From assembly GCA_900548205.1 (NCBI GenBank), contig URJS01000015.1:1-34009 (forward strand): a stretch of DNA of 34,009 nucleotides, in the 5' to 3' direction. A model generated the notes under the pieces. The model ran no database searches. It saw only the letters and a program-made list of their open reading frames with translations, and was not told the DNA's origin. Positions within the stretch are counted from its first letter, which is position 1. Every line of letters starts with the position of its first letter. Shown here piece by piece: positions 9,049-18,151 of the stretch. Position numbers and translations under genes: made by a program. Origin of the DNA: an uncultured Roseburia sp. GTDB lineage: Bacteria > Bacillota > Clostridia > Lachnospirales > Lachnospiraceae.

Positions 9049-9846
9049 ATGGAAAGACTAAAAGTGGCGATTGCGGATGATAATGAGAGAATGCTGCGAT
9101 TGTTGGGGAATATTATCGAAAGCGATGAAGAATTGGATGTCATCGGAACCGCAAAAGACGGAGAAGAGGCATATCATGTGATAAAAACAAAAGAACCGGA
9201 CGTCGTTTTGCTTGATATTGTAATGCCAAAGCTGGGCGGGCTTGGCGTGCTGGACCGCGTCAACAATGACGCGAGCATCAGGAAGCATCCGACGTTTATT
9301 ATGATCAGTGCGATCGGTCAGGAGAAGATCACTGAGGACGCGTTTAAGCGGGGCGCAGATTACTACATCATGAAGCCATTTGACAATGACATGGTGCTAA
9401 GCCGCATCAAGCATGTCAGGGGCAAGGGCGCAGCCGGGGAATGTGAGATTCGTAAGATCAATGCCTATGAGAAGGAGGAGGATCTAAGCGAGCGCAATCT
9501 GGAAACGGACGTGACAGAGATCATTCACGAGATTGGAGTTCCTGCTCATATTAAGGGCTACCAGTATTTAAGAGATGCGATCATCATGTCCGTCAACGAT
9601 ATGGATATGCTCAATTCTATCACAAAGATCCTTTATCCGACGATCGCAAAGAAATATCAGACGACTGCCAGCCGCGTGGAGCGTGCGATACGTCATGCGA
9701 TCGAGGTTGCATGGAGCCGGGGGAAAATGGATACGATCGACGAGATGTTTGGATATACGATCCATAACGGCAAGGGAAAGCCGACAAATTCAGAGTTTAT
9801 TGCGCTGATCACAGACCGTATCCGTTTGGAGTACAAGATGTATTAA
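9049..9846 (+). CDS. spo0A: Sporulation master regulator Spo0A
   Basis: Response regulator that starts sporulation when phosphorylated. The receiver domain (residues 1-125) has acidic pocket residues D10 and D11, phospho-acceptor D56 in VVLLDIVMP, and K109 in DYYIMKP. After a short linker comes the Spo0A C-terminal DNA-binding domain, with GVPAHIKGYQYLRDAI and the recognition helix region TASRVERAIRHAIEVAWSRG. The frame is open 20 codons further upstream, but ATG 9049 has AGGAGG eight bases before it and gives 265 aa, the usual size. No Spo0B or phosphorelay kinase is in the window; clostridial Spo0A is usually phosphorylated directly by orphan kinases. Confidence 0.97.
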   Translation: MERLKVAIADDNERMLRLLGNIIESDEELDVIGTAKDGEEAYHVIKTKEPDVVLLDIVMPKLGGLGVLDRVNNDASIRKHPTFIMISAIGQEKITEDAFKRGADYYIMKPFDNDMVLSRIKHVRGKGAAGECEIRKINAYEKEEDLSERNLETDVTEIIHEIGVPAHIKGYQYLRDAIIMSVNDMDMLNSITKILYPTIAKKYQTTASRVERAIRHAIEVAWSRGKMDTIDEMFGYTIHNGKGKPTNSEFIALITDRIRLEYKMY

Positions 9847-9872
9847 GACTTTTCAGAATCGGCAAAAAGCGT

Positions 9873-9878
9873 TATAAT
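9873..9878 (+). promoter_or_regulatory. Probable -10 element for glgA
   Basis: TATAAT at 9873-9878 sits 37 bases before the glgA start and just after the spo0A stop. The base run 17 bp upstream (TTTTCA) is only a weak -35. It suggests glgA has its own sigma-A promoter. Confidence 0.4.
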
Positions 9879-9914
9879 AGTTCCAGGATAAGCACAATCT
9901 TGGAGGGTTACCCT

Positions 9915-11366
9915 ATGATAAAAATTTTATTTGCGGCTTCAGAAGCTGTACCCTTTATAAAAACCGGAGGACTTGCAGACGTGACGGGTTCTCTGCCCGG
10001 ATATTTTGACAGAGCACGCTATGATGTGCGCGTTATTTTGCCGAAGTATCTGTGCATGGAAGAAAGATGGAGGGGACAGCTTCGTTTTTTATGTCATTTT
10101 TATGTACGGCTTGGCTGGAGATGTCAGTATGCTGGTATTTTTTGTGCAGAGCGTGACGGGATCACCTATTATTTTGTAGATAATGAATTTTATTTTGCGG
10201 GAGACCGTCCGTATCATCATATTCATGAGGATGTAGAGAAGTTTGCTTATTTTTCCAAAACAGTGCTGGAGGCGCTGCCGTTTCTTGATTTTTGTCCGGA
10301 TGTCATTCATTGTCACGACTGGCAGACCGGATTGATCCCGGTGTTTCTTCGTACCTTCTATGGAGATGAAGCTTATTATTCCGGCATAAAAACTGTTTTC
10401 TCCATACATAATCTCAAATTTCAGGGACGCTTTGATATTCACGCGGTGATGGATATTACAGGACTGCCGGAACAGATTTTTACTGCCGATAAGCTGGAAG
10501 CGTATGCGGAGGCGAATTACTTAAAGGGCGGCGTTGTGTATGCAGACCTCGTGACGACCGTCAGTCCGTCCTATGCGCGGGAGATCATGACGCAGGAAGG
10601 CGGAGAGGGACTTGACGGATTGATGCGCGCGAGGAGGAATGAGCTTTTTGGTATTTTAAACGGTATTGACGGGCATGTGTATGATCCGCAGACAGACCGT
10701 TATTTAAGCAGCCATTTTTGTGCGAAGGATTATAAAAAGGGAAAGGCGGCGGACAAGGCAGCATTCCAAAAGAAGCTTGGGCTGCCGGAGGAGAGAGGAA
10801 CGTTTTTGCTCGGCATGGTATCGCGGATGACAGAGCAGAAGGGCTTTGAACTGATAGGAAATATGCTGGATCCCCTGCTGTCCAAAGAGAAGGTCCAATT
10901 TGTGGCAGCGGGCACGGGGGAGGAGCGCTATGAGAATATGATGCGCCATTTTGCAGAGAAATACCCGGACAAGATGCGCGTGCATATTGGATATTCCGAG
11001 GAGCTGGCGCATCAGATCTACGGCTCGTGCGATGCATTTTTGATGCCTTCTCTTTTTGAGCCGTGCGGATTGTCACAGATGATGAGTCTGCGTTATGGAA
11101 CTGTGCCGATTGTGCGTGAGACGGGAGGCTTAAAGGATACGGTCGAGCCTTACAACGAATATGAAAATACGGGAACGGGCTTTTCTTTTTCCAATTATGA
11201 TGCAGGTGAGCTGCTTGGTGCAGTGCGCTATGCGCTTGAGGTTTACAACCGTCATAAGGCGGCATGCGAGGGAATCGTGATGCGTGGGATGAGTCTTGAC
11301 TTTTCATGGAGAAGCTCGGCGCATGCTTACGAAAAGCTTTATGAGAGGCTCGCGGAGGAACCGTAG
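9915..11366 (+). CDS. glgA: Glycogen (ADP-glucose) synthase
   Basis: GT5-family transferase that extends alpha-1,4-glucan chains from ADP-glucose. The N-terminal domain carries the ADP-glucose-binding KTGGLADVTGSLP; later come HCHDWQTGLIPV, FSIHNLKFQG, the NGIDGHVYDP stretch, SRMTEQKGFELI, and the C-terminal MPSLFEPCGLSQMMSLRYGT and RETGGLKDTV motifs. Start ATG 9915 is preferred over the TTG five codons upstream because that TTG overlaps the GGAGGG ribosome site. This gives 483 aa, normal for GlgA. No other glycogen genes are nearby, so glgA stands alone between sporulation genes and a convergent DUF5688 gene. Confidence 0.95.
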   Translation: MIKILFAASEAVPFIKTGGLADVTGSLPGYFDRARYDVRVILPKYLCMEERWRGQLRFLCHFYVRLGWRCQYAGIFCAERDGITYYFVDNEFYFAGDRPYHHIHEDVEKFAYFSKTVLEALPFLDFCPDVIHCHDWQTGLIPVFLRTFYGDEAYYSGIKTVFSIHNLKFQGRFDIHAVMDITGLPEQIFTADKLEAYAEANYLKGGVVYADLVTTVSPSYAREIMTQEGGEGLDGLMRARRNELFGILNGIDGHVYDPQTDRYLSSHFCAKDYKKGKAADKAAFQKKLGLPEERGTFLLGMVSRMTEQKGFELIGNMLDPLLSKEKVQFVAAGTGEERYENMMRHFAEKYPDKMRVHIGYSEELAHQIYGSCDAFLMPSLFEPCGLSQMMSLRYGTVPIVRETGGLKDTVEPYNEYENTGTGFSFSNYDAGELLGAVRYALEVYNRHKAACEGIVMRGMSLDFSWRSSAHAYEKLYERLAEEP

Positions 11367-11379
11367 GGAAAACGGGGAT

Positions 11380-12282
11380 TCACATGGTAAGCCTTCCGGT
11401 TTCGCGTGAGAAGTAATAGACGTGGTCCGAGAGGATCTCCTCTCTTGACAGCTGGGAGGAGTTGACCTCCCGAACTACCTCGCTAAGCTCCTTAGGCGCC
11501 GCCTGACCGTTGGCAGGAATCAAAAGAACCTCATGGATGCTGCTTGGAAGGATAAAGAGATCACAGCCAAGTCTGTTTGCAAAATTTAAAAGGAGATTGT
11601 CATAGAGGATACAGCCTGAGCCGTTTTGCTTGGCACGGTTGGTCAGGATATACATGGAAGCGGGGGATAGGGAGTTGTCATCCTCACAGACAGAGGGCTC
11701 TGCGGCAAACAGTTCTCTTAGTACATCCGTCATATCACGGAGTTCATAGGCAAGCAGCCGCGGCGTATTTTGCTGTGCAAGCGCAAACAGATCGTCGTCG
11801 GTAATGTTCCAGTAGCTCAGATGACGGTTATGGATCAGGATCGAGGCGCTGCCGTCCGGCGATGTCTCGATCAGGCAGTAAAAGACAAGGGCGAGATCGA
11901 GAAAGCGGTAATGGGGAACGTCTGATAATAGTTCAGGATTGCGTTCATAATTGATAAGCTTAAAAACGATGTGTGAACGGACCTGTTCATAATCGGTAAA
12001 AAAAGAGACGTCTATGGAAGAAGCGGGAAGGTTTTCCTGATAGACGGCGAGCAGCTGAGCCGTAATTTCGGCGATCGGACAGCCGTTCTCGTATTTTTGA
12101 AAATAATAGTTCAGATAGATCGTAGGGCAGATGCAGGAGTCCGGCGAGAGAATGGTAAGACCATCCAGATGCGTATCGTTATTTTTGATGATGTCCTGTA
12201 TCGTGATCCTTGTCTGTGCTCCAAGCTGCTTTTGCAGGGAGGAGACAATCTGTTGTTTAAACTGGGAATAATTATACTTCAA
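11380..12282 (-). CDS. DUF5688 family protein, function unknown
   Basis: A 300-residue soluble protein, the only gene on the minus strand. I recognise the pattern of the DUF5688 family, common in Lachnospiraceae: N-terminal helices, then NNDTHLDGLTI and a repeated region with ISPTIYLN-like CPTIYLNYYFQ, a YERNPELLSDVPH segment, and a DLALVFYCL segment. There is no signal peptide, membrane segment or known catalytic motif. Start is a TTG at 12280-12282 with AGGAGG ten bases before it; no in-frame ATG offers a better N-terminus. It converges with glgA with 13 bases between stops and no terminator visible. The function is unknown; multiple paralogues per genome are usual in the family. Confidence 0.8.
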   Translation of the reverse strand: MKYNYSQFKQQIVSSLQKQLGAQTRITIQDIIKNNDTHLDGLTILSPDSCICPTIYLNYYFQKYENGCPIAEITAQLLAVYQENLPASSIDVSFFTDYEQVRSHIVFKLINYERNPELLSDVPHYRFLDLALVFYCLIETSPDGSASILIHNRHLSYWNITDDDLFALAQQNTPRLLAYELRDMTDVLRELFAAEPSVCEDDNSLSPASMYILTNRAKQNGSGCILYDNLLLNFANRLGCDLFILPSSIHEVLLIPANGQAAPKELSEVVREVNSSQLSREEILSDHVYYFSRETGRLTM

Positions 12283-12370
12283 TCGTGAGATACCTCCTGA
12301 ATAAGAATCGACAGGAAGGCTTTGTTGTCGTGACGGGAATCAGAAATACACAGAAAAACTGCGTGTTTTT

Positions 12371-12399
12371 AAAATAACACATGCGTAGTTAAAAGGCAA
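12371..12399 (-). promoter_or_regulatory. Possible promoter of the DUF5688 gene
   Basis: On the minus strand, TTGCCT (12394-12399) and TATTTT (12371-12376) are spaced by 17 bp, upstream of the TTG start at 12282. Both boxes are imperfect. Together with the tRNA promoter this accounts for the 236-base divergent gap; I saw no other signal there. Confidence 0.4.
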
Positions 12400-12432
12400 G
12401 AGAAAAAAGTCATCAAAAATCGAAAAAAGAAC

Positions 12433-12460
12433 TTGCTTTTTTTTTAGATTGCTGTATAAT
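12433..12460 (+). promoter_or_regulatory. Sigma-A type promoter for the tRNA-Thr gene
   Basis: TTGCTT at 12433-12438 and a perfect TATAAT at 12455-12460, spaced by 16 bp, lie 58 bases before the tRNA. The region between and upstream is A/T rich, as expected of a strong stable-RNA promoter. Confidence 0.65.
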
Positions 12461-12518
12461 AACCTAGTGTGATGCAAGACATGCCATTATGAAAGGATAA
12501 CTTGCAGATCGTCAGATT

Positions 12519-12591
<73 letters not shown>

Positions 12592-12601
12592 TAAAATAAA
12601 A

Positions 12602-12638
12602 CTCTCAGTACCGAAAAGTCTGGGAGATTTATTTTTAT
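12602..12638 (+). terminator. Intrinsic terminator after tRNA-Thr
   Basis: CTCTCAG (12602-12608) pairs with CTGGGAG (12620-12626), one G-U pair, followed by the T-rich ATTTATTTTTAT. It lies 10 bases after the tRNA and would separate it from the lipoprotein gene. Confidence 0.6.
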
Positions 12639-12694
12639 ACAGATGATAGAATGGTATATCATCTCACGAACAAATAGTAGGGAGGAAACTATTT

Positions 12695-13942
12695 ATGAAG
12701 AGGAAAGTATTGAGTGTACTGTTAGTTGCGTCTATGGCAGTCTCTATGCTTGCAGGCTGCGGTTCTTCAGAAAATGAGCCGTCAAATGCAGCTCCGGAAG
12801 GAACGGAGAATGCGGCGGGAGATGCGGCTGCGGATACGGCAGAGCCTTCCGAGTACAGTGTTGCGATGATCACGGACTACGGCGATATTACAGACCAGTC
12901 CTTCAATCAGACAACCTATGAGGCATGCAAGGCATTTTGTGAGGAAAATGGTATTGATTTCCAGTATTACAAGCCGGCAGCTGACTCTACGGCAGACCGC
13001 GTTGCTTCTGCAGAGCTTGCGATCAACGACGGATATAATGTTATCGTACTTCCGGGTTATGCATTCGGCGGAACGATCGCTGAGATTTCCGGTGAGTATA
13101 CCGATGTGAAGTTTATCGCGCTTGACGTTGCAGCAGGCGATCTTCTTGAGGCGGGCGTTGCGCTTGCAGGCGAGGAGTATGATTACAATCCGGACAACTG
13201 GAATGTAGAAGATTATGTATATATGGATAACGTATACTGCGCAGTTTATCAGGAGGAGATCTCCGGTTATATGGCAGGATATGCGGCAGTAAAGCTTGGT
13301 TATAAGAACCTCGGTTTCCTGGGCGGAATGGCAGTGCCGGCAGTTATCCGTTTCGGTTACGGCTTTGTGCAGGGTGCAGATGCGGCAGCGGCAGAGCTTG
13401 GTCTTACGGATGTTGAAGTGAAATATGCTTACGGTAACCAGTTCTACGGAGATGCCGATATTACTGCGGCAATGGATACCTGGTATCAGGACGGAACAGA
13501 GGTTGTATTTGCATGCGGCGGCGGTATTTATACATCTGCTGCAGAGGCTGCAGCTAAGGTAGGCGGCAAGGTGATCGGTGTAGATACCGACCAGTCGGCC
13601 GTTATCAATGGCGCTTATGGAGAGGGTCTTACAGTGACCTCTGCAATGAAGGGTCTTGCACCGACGACAAAGGATACCTTAAATGCAGTGATCAATGAAG
13701 GTAAGTGGGCAGAGTATGCCGGAAAGATTTCTACACTTGGTCTTGTGTCAGGAACGGATCCGGAAGCAAACTATGTACAGCTTCCGATCGAGACAACACA
13801 GTGGACCGATACCTTTACGGTAGAGGATTACAAGGCACTGGTTGCGCAGCTTTTTGACGGAACGATCACCGTATCGAACGATATTAGCAAAGCGCCGGAG
13901 GTTAAGGCCGTGAAGTTTGAGGATCTTGGAAATCTGAAATAA
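12695..13942 (+). CDS. BMP-family nucleoside-binding lipoprotein of an ABC importer
   Basis: Extracellular substrate-binding lipoprotein (Bmp/TmpC/Med family), which captures nucleosides for an ABC transporter. A lipoprotein signal peptide covers residues 1-21 with lipobox LAGC (Cys22), followed by a Ser/Ala/Glu-rich linker. The mature part begins with VAMITDYGDITDQSFNQ, the hallmark N-terminus of the family, and includes FLGGMAVPAVIRFGYGFVQG and FACGGGIYTSAAEAA. Length 415 aa is slightly above typical because of the linker. GTAGGGAGGAAAC precedes the ATG. The ATPase and two permeases follow. A terminator between this gene and the ATPase would give excess binding protein, a usual arrangement. 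The exact nucleoside bound is not predictable here. Confidence 0.9.
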   Translation: MKRKVLSVLLVASMAVSMLAGCGSSENEPSNAAPEGTENAAGDAAADTAEPSEYSVAMITDYGDITDQSFNQTTYEACKAFCEENGIDFQYYKPAADSTADRVASAELAINDGYNVIVLPGYAFGGTIAEISGEYTDVKFIALDVAAGDLLEAGVALAGEEYDYNPDNWNVEDYVYMDNVYCAVYQEEISGYMAGYAAVKLGYKNLGFLGGMAVPAVIRFGYGFVQGADAAAAELGLTDVEVKYAYGNQFYGDADITAAMDTWYQDGTEVVFACGGGIYTSAAEAAAKVGGKVIGVDTDQSAVINGAYGEGLTVTSAMKGLAPTTKDTLNAVINEGKWAEYAGKISTLGLVSGTDPEANYVQLPIETTQWTDTFTVEDYKALVAQLFDGTITVSNDISKAPEVKAVKFEDLGNLK

Positions 13943-13964
13943 AAGGTGTAACGTGTTTACGGAA

Positions 13965-14001
13965 AACGGGGCGGACAGTTTTTGCTGTCGTCCCGTTTTT
14001 T
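13965..14001 (+). terminator. Intrinsic terminator after the BMP lipoprotein gene
   Basis: A GC-rich imperfect stem with inner arms GACAG (13974-13978) and CTGTC (13985-13989) and outer arms AACGGG (13965-13970) and TCCCGTT (13991-13997) is followed by a run of T. It should end most transcripts coming from the lipoprotein gene. Confidence 0.75.
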
Positions 14002-14027
14002 CTATGCGGGAAAACGGTTAATTTTTC

Positions 14028-14056
14028 TTGAAAAAAGTATAAAAAGACGGTAAAAT
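14028..14056 (+). promoter_or_regulatory. Sigma-A promoter of the ABC ATPase/permease operon
   Basis: TTGAAA at 14028-14033 and TAAAAT at 14051-14056, with the ideal 17-bp spacing, lie 44 bases before the ATPase start and after the terminator of the lipoprotein gene. This implies separate transcription of the membrane part of the importer. Confidence 0.65.
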
Positions 14057-14100
14057 TAAGATACACATATTTTTAAGAACAAAACATAGGGGGAAAAATT

Positions 14101-15642
14101 GTGGAACAGGCTTATGCGATTGAGATGCTCAATATCACAAAAAAGTTTCCCGGCATTATTGCCAATGACAATATTTCACTGCAGTTGAAAAAGGGTGAGA
14201 TTCACGCGTTGCTTGGCGAGAACGGCGCCGGAAAATCTACATTGATGAGTGTGCTGTTCGGTTTATACCAGCCGGAGGAGGGCATCATCAAAAAAGACGG
14301 AAAAGAAGTGAAGATTCAAAATCCAAACGATGCGAACGATTTGGGGATCGGTATGGTCCATCAGCATTTTAAGCTGGTGGAGTGCTTTTCCGTGCTCGAT
14401 AATATTATTCTTGGCGTAGAGCCGAACAAGCTTGGTTTTTTAAAGAAGGCGGAGGCGAAGAAGAAGGTGCTGGAGCTCTCTGAAAAATACGGGCTTCAGA
14501 TCGATCCGGATGCGATGATCGAGGATATTACGGTCGGTATGCAGCAGCGTACTGAGATTTTAAAGATGCTCTATCGCGAGAATGAGATTCTGATCTTCGA
14601 TGAGCCGACTGCTGTTTTAACGCCGCAGGAGATCAAGGAGCTGATGCAGATCATGAAGAATCTCTCCAATGAGGGAAAGAGTATTCTGTTTATCTCGCAC
14701 AAGCTTGCAGAGATCATGGAGGTCGCAGACCGCTGTACCGTTATCCGCAAGGGAAAGTATATCGGAACGGTCGAGACTGCCGATACGACAATGGCGCAGC
14801 TTTCCGCGATGATGGTTGGGCGTGATGTAAATTTCCATGTGGAAAAGAAGGAGCACAAGACGGGCGATGTATTGCTTTCGGTCGAGAATATGACGGTTGC
14901 GTCAAAGGTGCATAAGAACAACGCAGTCAAGAATGTTTCACTAAAGGTACGCGCGGGGGAGATCGTCTGCATTGCTGGAATCGACGGAAATGGGCAGACA
15001 GAGTTTGTGCACGGGCTGACAGGTCTTGAGCCTTTGGTATCCGGAAAGATTGAGCTATGCGGGAAGGATATTACGCACAGCTCCATTCGCCAGAGAAATG
15101 TCATGGGATTGAGCCATATTCCGGAGGACCGCCATAAGCACGGACTGGTCCTTGATTATACGCTGGAGGATAATCTGGTGCTGCAGCGGTATTTTGAGCC
15201 GGAGTTCACGAATAAGGCAGGATTTTTAAGGTTTAAGAATATCCGAAGGAATGCGGAGCGTCTGATCGAGCAATACGATGTGAGATCGGGACAGGGTCCT
15301 GTGACAGTGGCGCGCAGCATGTCTGGCGGTAATCAGCAGAAGGCGATCATCGCGCGTGAGATTGATAAAAATCCGGAGGTTTTGATCGCGGTACAGCCGA
15401 CGAGAGGACTGGACGTAGGCGCGATCGAATATATCCATAAGCAGCTTGTCGCGCAGCGCGACGCCGGAGAGGCAGTGCTTCTTGTATCGTTGGAACTGGA
15501 CGAGGTCATGGATGTGCCGGATCGTATCCTTGTCATGTATGAGGGAGAGATTGTCGGAGAGTTTGATCCTAAGACAACCTCGCAGGAGGAGTTAGGTCTT
15601 TATATGGCAGGCGCCAGAAAAGAGGAGGTGACTGTATCATGA
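14101..15642 (+). CDS. Nucleoside ABC importer, double ATPase subunit (NupA/YufO-like)
   Basis: Fused two-domain ATPase of the ribose/nucleoside class. First domain: Walker A GENGAGKST near residue 40, degenerate signature TVGMQQRTEI, Walker B ILIFDEPTAVLTPQ. Second domain: degenerate Walker A GIDGNGQTE near residue 295, signature MSGGNQQKAIIAREI, and a divergent Walker B LIAVQPTRGLDVGAI. This asymmetry (one good and one poor site) is normal in the family. Length 513 aa. The start is GTG with GGGGGA upstream; its stop overlaps the next start (ATGA). It energises the two permeases that follow and works with the upstream lipoprotein at the cell membrane. Confidence 0.92.
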   Translation: MEQAYAIEMLNITKKFPGIIANDNISLQLKKGEIHALLGENGAGKSTLMSVLFGLYQPEEGIIKKDGKEVKIQNPNDANDLGIGMVHQHFKLVECFSVLDNIILGVEPNKLGFLKKAEAKKKVLELSEKYGLQIDPDAMIEDITVGMQQRTEILKMLYRENEILIFDEPTAVLTPQEIKELMQIMKNLSNEGKSILFISHKLAEIMEVADRCTVIRKGKYIGTVETADTTMAQLSAMMVGRDVNFHVEKKEHKTGDVLLSVENMTVASKVHKNNAVKNVSLKVRAGEIVCIAGIDGNGQTEFVHGLTGLEPLVSGKIELCGKDITHSSIRQRNVMGLSHIPEDRHKHGLVLDYTLEDNLVLQRYFEPEFTNKAGFLRFKNIRRNAERLIEQYDVRSGQGPVTVARSMSGGNQQKAIIAREIDKNPEVLIAVQPTRGLDVGAIEYIHKQLVAQRDAGEAVLLVSLELDEVMDVPDRILVMYEGEIVGEFDPKTTSQEELGLYMAGARKEEVTVS

Positions 15643-16760
15643 AAAAAATTTTGAAAAATGAAGGGGTGCAGTCTCTGCTTACCTCGGTGATCTGCATTAT
15701 TGTAGGTATGTTTGTCGGGTATCTTGTTCTGCTGCTGATCGATCCGAGCGGGGCATGGGAGGCGATCGTATCCATCGCGAAGAATTTCTTTGGATACAGC
15801 AGGACCAATATGCAGCTGAAGCATTTGGGGACAACGCTGGTGAAGACGGCGCCGTTGATCATGTGCTCCCTGTCGATCTTATTTTCGTACAAGGTGGGGC
15901 TGTTTAATATCGGTGCGGCAGGGCAGTACGTTATGGGCTCCTGCGCCTGTCTGTATGCGGCGCTCGGTCTTGGCTGGGGCTGGCTGCCATGCATGCTGTT
16001 TGCAGCCGCAGCGGGCGCGTTGTTTGGAATGATGACAGGAGCGCTGAAGGCATATTTTAATGTGAATGAGGTAATTTCCGGTATCATGCTCAACTGGATC
16101 GGACTTTATTTTACGAACATGCTGCTCTCGCAGGTGAAGGAGGCGGCGAGCGCCTACACCTATACGCTCAAGGCGAAGGGGAAAGCTGCGATCCTTCCGA
16201 CGATGGGATTAGAGACTTTTTTCAGTAATAATAAATATGTGAGCATTGCAATTCCGCTTGCGGTTGCCTTTGCGATTCTTGTATGGGTGGTCTTAAATAA
16301 GACGAAGTTTGGCTATGAGTTAAAGGCGACGGGCTATAATAAGAATGCGGCGAAATACTGCGGCATGGCGGAGAAGCGGAATATCATCGTGTCTCTGGCG
16401 ATCAGCGGGGCTCTGGCAGGACTTGCAGGATCTTTCTTGTATCAGACAGATATCGAGCAGTGGCAGGTAACGGTTTCCTCGATACCGGCGATGGGCTTTA
16501 ACGGTATTGCGGCGGCCTTTCTTGGCGGACTTAGTCCGATCGGAGCGATCTTTTCTTCCTTCTTTATCCAGCATATTACAGAGGGAGGCACGCATGTGGA
16601 TCTGACGATTTACTGTTCGCAGATTTCTGAGCTGATTTCTGCTCTGATCATTTATCTTTGCGGCTTTGTGGGCTTCTTAAAAATGATCATCAACCGCTCG
16701 ATCGAGAGATCAGAGGAGAAAAAAAGCAGAGCGAAGGCAGAGGAAGGAGGAGACAACTAA
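15639..16760 (+). CDS. Nucleoside ABC importer permease 1 (NupB/YufP-like)
   Basis: Integral membrane permease of the branched-chain amino acid/ribose permease fold (BPD_transp_2). About eight to ten hydrophobic segments are visible, beginning with VICIIVGMFVGYLVLLLI, and the family motifs FNIGAAGQYVMGS and GFNGIAAAFLGGLSPIGA. The charged C-terminus (RSEEKKSRAKAEEGG) faces the cytoplasm. Length 373 aa. The ATG overlaps the ATPase stop by 4 nt and the stop overlaps the next start by 1 nt, so the three proteins are translationally coupled. Confidence 0.92.
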   Translation: MKKILKNEGVQSLLTSVICIIVGMFVGYLVLLLIDPSGAWEAIVSIAKNFFGYSRTNMQLKHLGTTLVKTAPLIMCSLSILFSYKVGLFNIGAAGQYVMGSCACLYAALGLGWGWLPCMLFAAAAGALFGMMTGALKAYFNVNEVISGIMLNWIGLYFTNMLLSQVKEAASAYTYTLKAKGKAAILPTMGLETFFSNNKYVSIAIPLAVAFAILVWVVLNKTKFGYELKATGYNKNAAKYCGMAEKRNIIVSLAISGALAGLAGSFLYQTDIEQWQVTVSSIPAMGFNGIAAAFLGGLSPIGAIFSSFFIQHITEGGTHVDLTIYCSQISELISALIIYLCGFVGFLKMIINRSIERSEEKKSRAKAEEGGDN

Positions 16761-17701
16761 TGGTATTATTGATCCAGTATACAATTTTATTTGCCTGTAT
16801 CCTTATGCTCGTCGCGCTCGGCGGCTGTTTTTCGGAGCATTCCGGTGTGATCAATCTTGGTCTGGAAGGCATCATGGTTATGGGAGCGATGGGTGGCGCG
16901 CTTATGATGCGTTATCTGCCCGCAGGAACCTCAGGATTTATGATCGTTGTGCTGACAATTCTGGCAGCGATTTTGATCGGTTTGCTTTATGCATCCCTGC
17001 TTGCGGTCGCAGCGATCCATTTTAAGGCGGATCAGACGCTTGTCGGTACGGCGATGAATATTCTCGGCACAGCGGCAGCAACTGTGATCGTAAAGTCGAT
17101 CAATACGATCAACAATCCGGACGACCATTCTTCGATCGTACAGTATATTGAGGAGAAAAAGGCGTTTATTGTAAATATCGGCGGTTTTGAATTTAACTGG
17201 CTGATGCTTGTGGCTGTTCTTGTGCTGATCGCTTCCTATGTAGTACTTTATAAGACAAAGTTCGGTCTGCGTCTTATGGCATGCGGTGAGCATCCGCAGG
17301 CAGCAGACTCTGTCGGAATCAATGTTTATATCATGCGCTGGGCAGGCGTTTTGATTTCCGGCGCACTCGGTGGTCTTGGCGGTATCATGTATATTACGGC
17401 AGGTGTTTCCGAGTGGAAGTTTGAGTACGGTGTGGCAGGATTTGGCTTCCTCTCTCTTGCTGTTATGATCTTCGGTAAGTGGAAGCCGCAGAACATCGCG
17501 CTGGCTGCTCTATTATTCGGATTTTTCCGGGCGCTCTCGAATGTTTATTTTGGCTTTGATTTCCTAGTCAGCTTAAATATTCCAAGCGGCGTTTATAATA
17601 TGCTTCCTTATATTGTCTCGCTGGTCGTGCTGGCATTCACCTCAAAGCGTTCCAGCGCGCCTAAGGCAGAGGGGATTCCGTATGACAAGGGAGCTCGTTA
17701 G
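16760..17701 (+). CDS. Nucleoside ABC importer permease 2 (NupC/YufQ-like)
   Basis: Second membrane subunit of the same importer, with hydrophobic segments from IQYTILFACILMLVALGG to the C-terminus and the conserved GVINLGLEGIMVMGAMGGAL, the partner of the FNIGAAGQ motif in permease 1. The frame runs open 34 codons upstream inside the previous gene, but ATG 16760 has AGGAAGGAGG in front and gives the normal 313 aa. It is followed 11 bases later by cdd. Confidence 0.92.
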   Translation: MVLLIQYTILFACILMLVALGGCFSEHSGVINLGLEGIMVMGAMGGALMMRYLPAGTSGFMIVVLTILAAILIGLLYASLLAVAAIHFKADQTLVGTAMNILGTAAATVIVKSINTINNPDDHSSIVQYIEEKKAFIVNIGGFEFNWLMLVAVLVLIASYVVLYKTKFGLRLMACGEHPQAADSVGINVYIMRWAGVLISGALGGLGGIMYITAGVSEWKFEYGVAGFGFLSLAVMIFGKWKPQNIALAALLFGFFRALSNVYFGFDFLVSLNIPSGVYNMLPYIVSLVVLAFTSKRSSAPKAEGIPYDKGAR

Positions 17702-17712
17702 GAGAGGAAAAT

Positions 17713-18120
17713 ATGGAGGAATTAATAAAAGCCGCGCTTCACATGCGCACCTTTTCGTATGTTCCGTATTCGGGCTTTCGTGTGGGAGCGGCGCTGCTTA
17801 CGCGCAGCGGAAAAATCTATACCGGCTGCAATATCGAGAACGCCTCCTACACGCCGACAAATTGTGCGGAGCGCACAGCCTTTTTTAAGGCAGTCAGCGA
17901 GGGAGAGCGTGAATTTGCGGCAATCGCGATCGCGGGCGGCGCGCAGGGGGCGGCACTCGACTACTGCCCGCCCTGCGGCGTCTGCCGTCAGGTCATGATG
18001 GAGTTTTGTGATGCAAAAGTCTTTCAGGTGATCTTGGTAAAATCGGAAACAGAGTACCGCGTGTTTACGTTGGAGGAATTGTTTCCCATGGGGTTTGGAC
18101 CAAAGGAGTTAAAAAAATAG
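17713..18120 (+). CDS. cdd: Cytidine deaminase
   Basis: Zinc enzyme that deaminates cytidine and deoxycytidine to uridine and deoxyuridine. Zinc and catalytic motifs are present: TNCAERTAFF (Cys and catalytic Glu) and PPCGVCRQ (two Cys), with the substrate-binding SGFRVGAALLT near the N-terminus. The 135-aa length marks the small homotetrameric type with three Cys ligands. GGAGAGGAAA precedes the ATG. It is placed between nucleoside permeases and deoC, so imported pyrimidine nucleosides can be used at once. Confidence 0.95.
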   Translation: MEELIKAALHMRTFSYVPYSGFRVGAALLTRSGKIYTGCNIENASYTPTNCAERTAFFKAVSEGEREFAAIAIAGGAQGAALDYCPPCGVCRQVMMEFCDAKVFQVILVKSETEYRVFTLEELFPMGFGPKELKK

Positions 18121-18151
18121 CAGCACCTTTTGTGTGCGGATAGGAGAGAAA

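Noticed and set aside
10585..11307. Long antisense open frame (240 codons) opposite glgA
   Set aside because: Its translation is low-complexity-like with no family pattern, and it lies fully inside a clearly real gene; it is a shadow of glgA codon bias.
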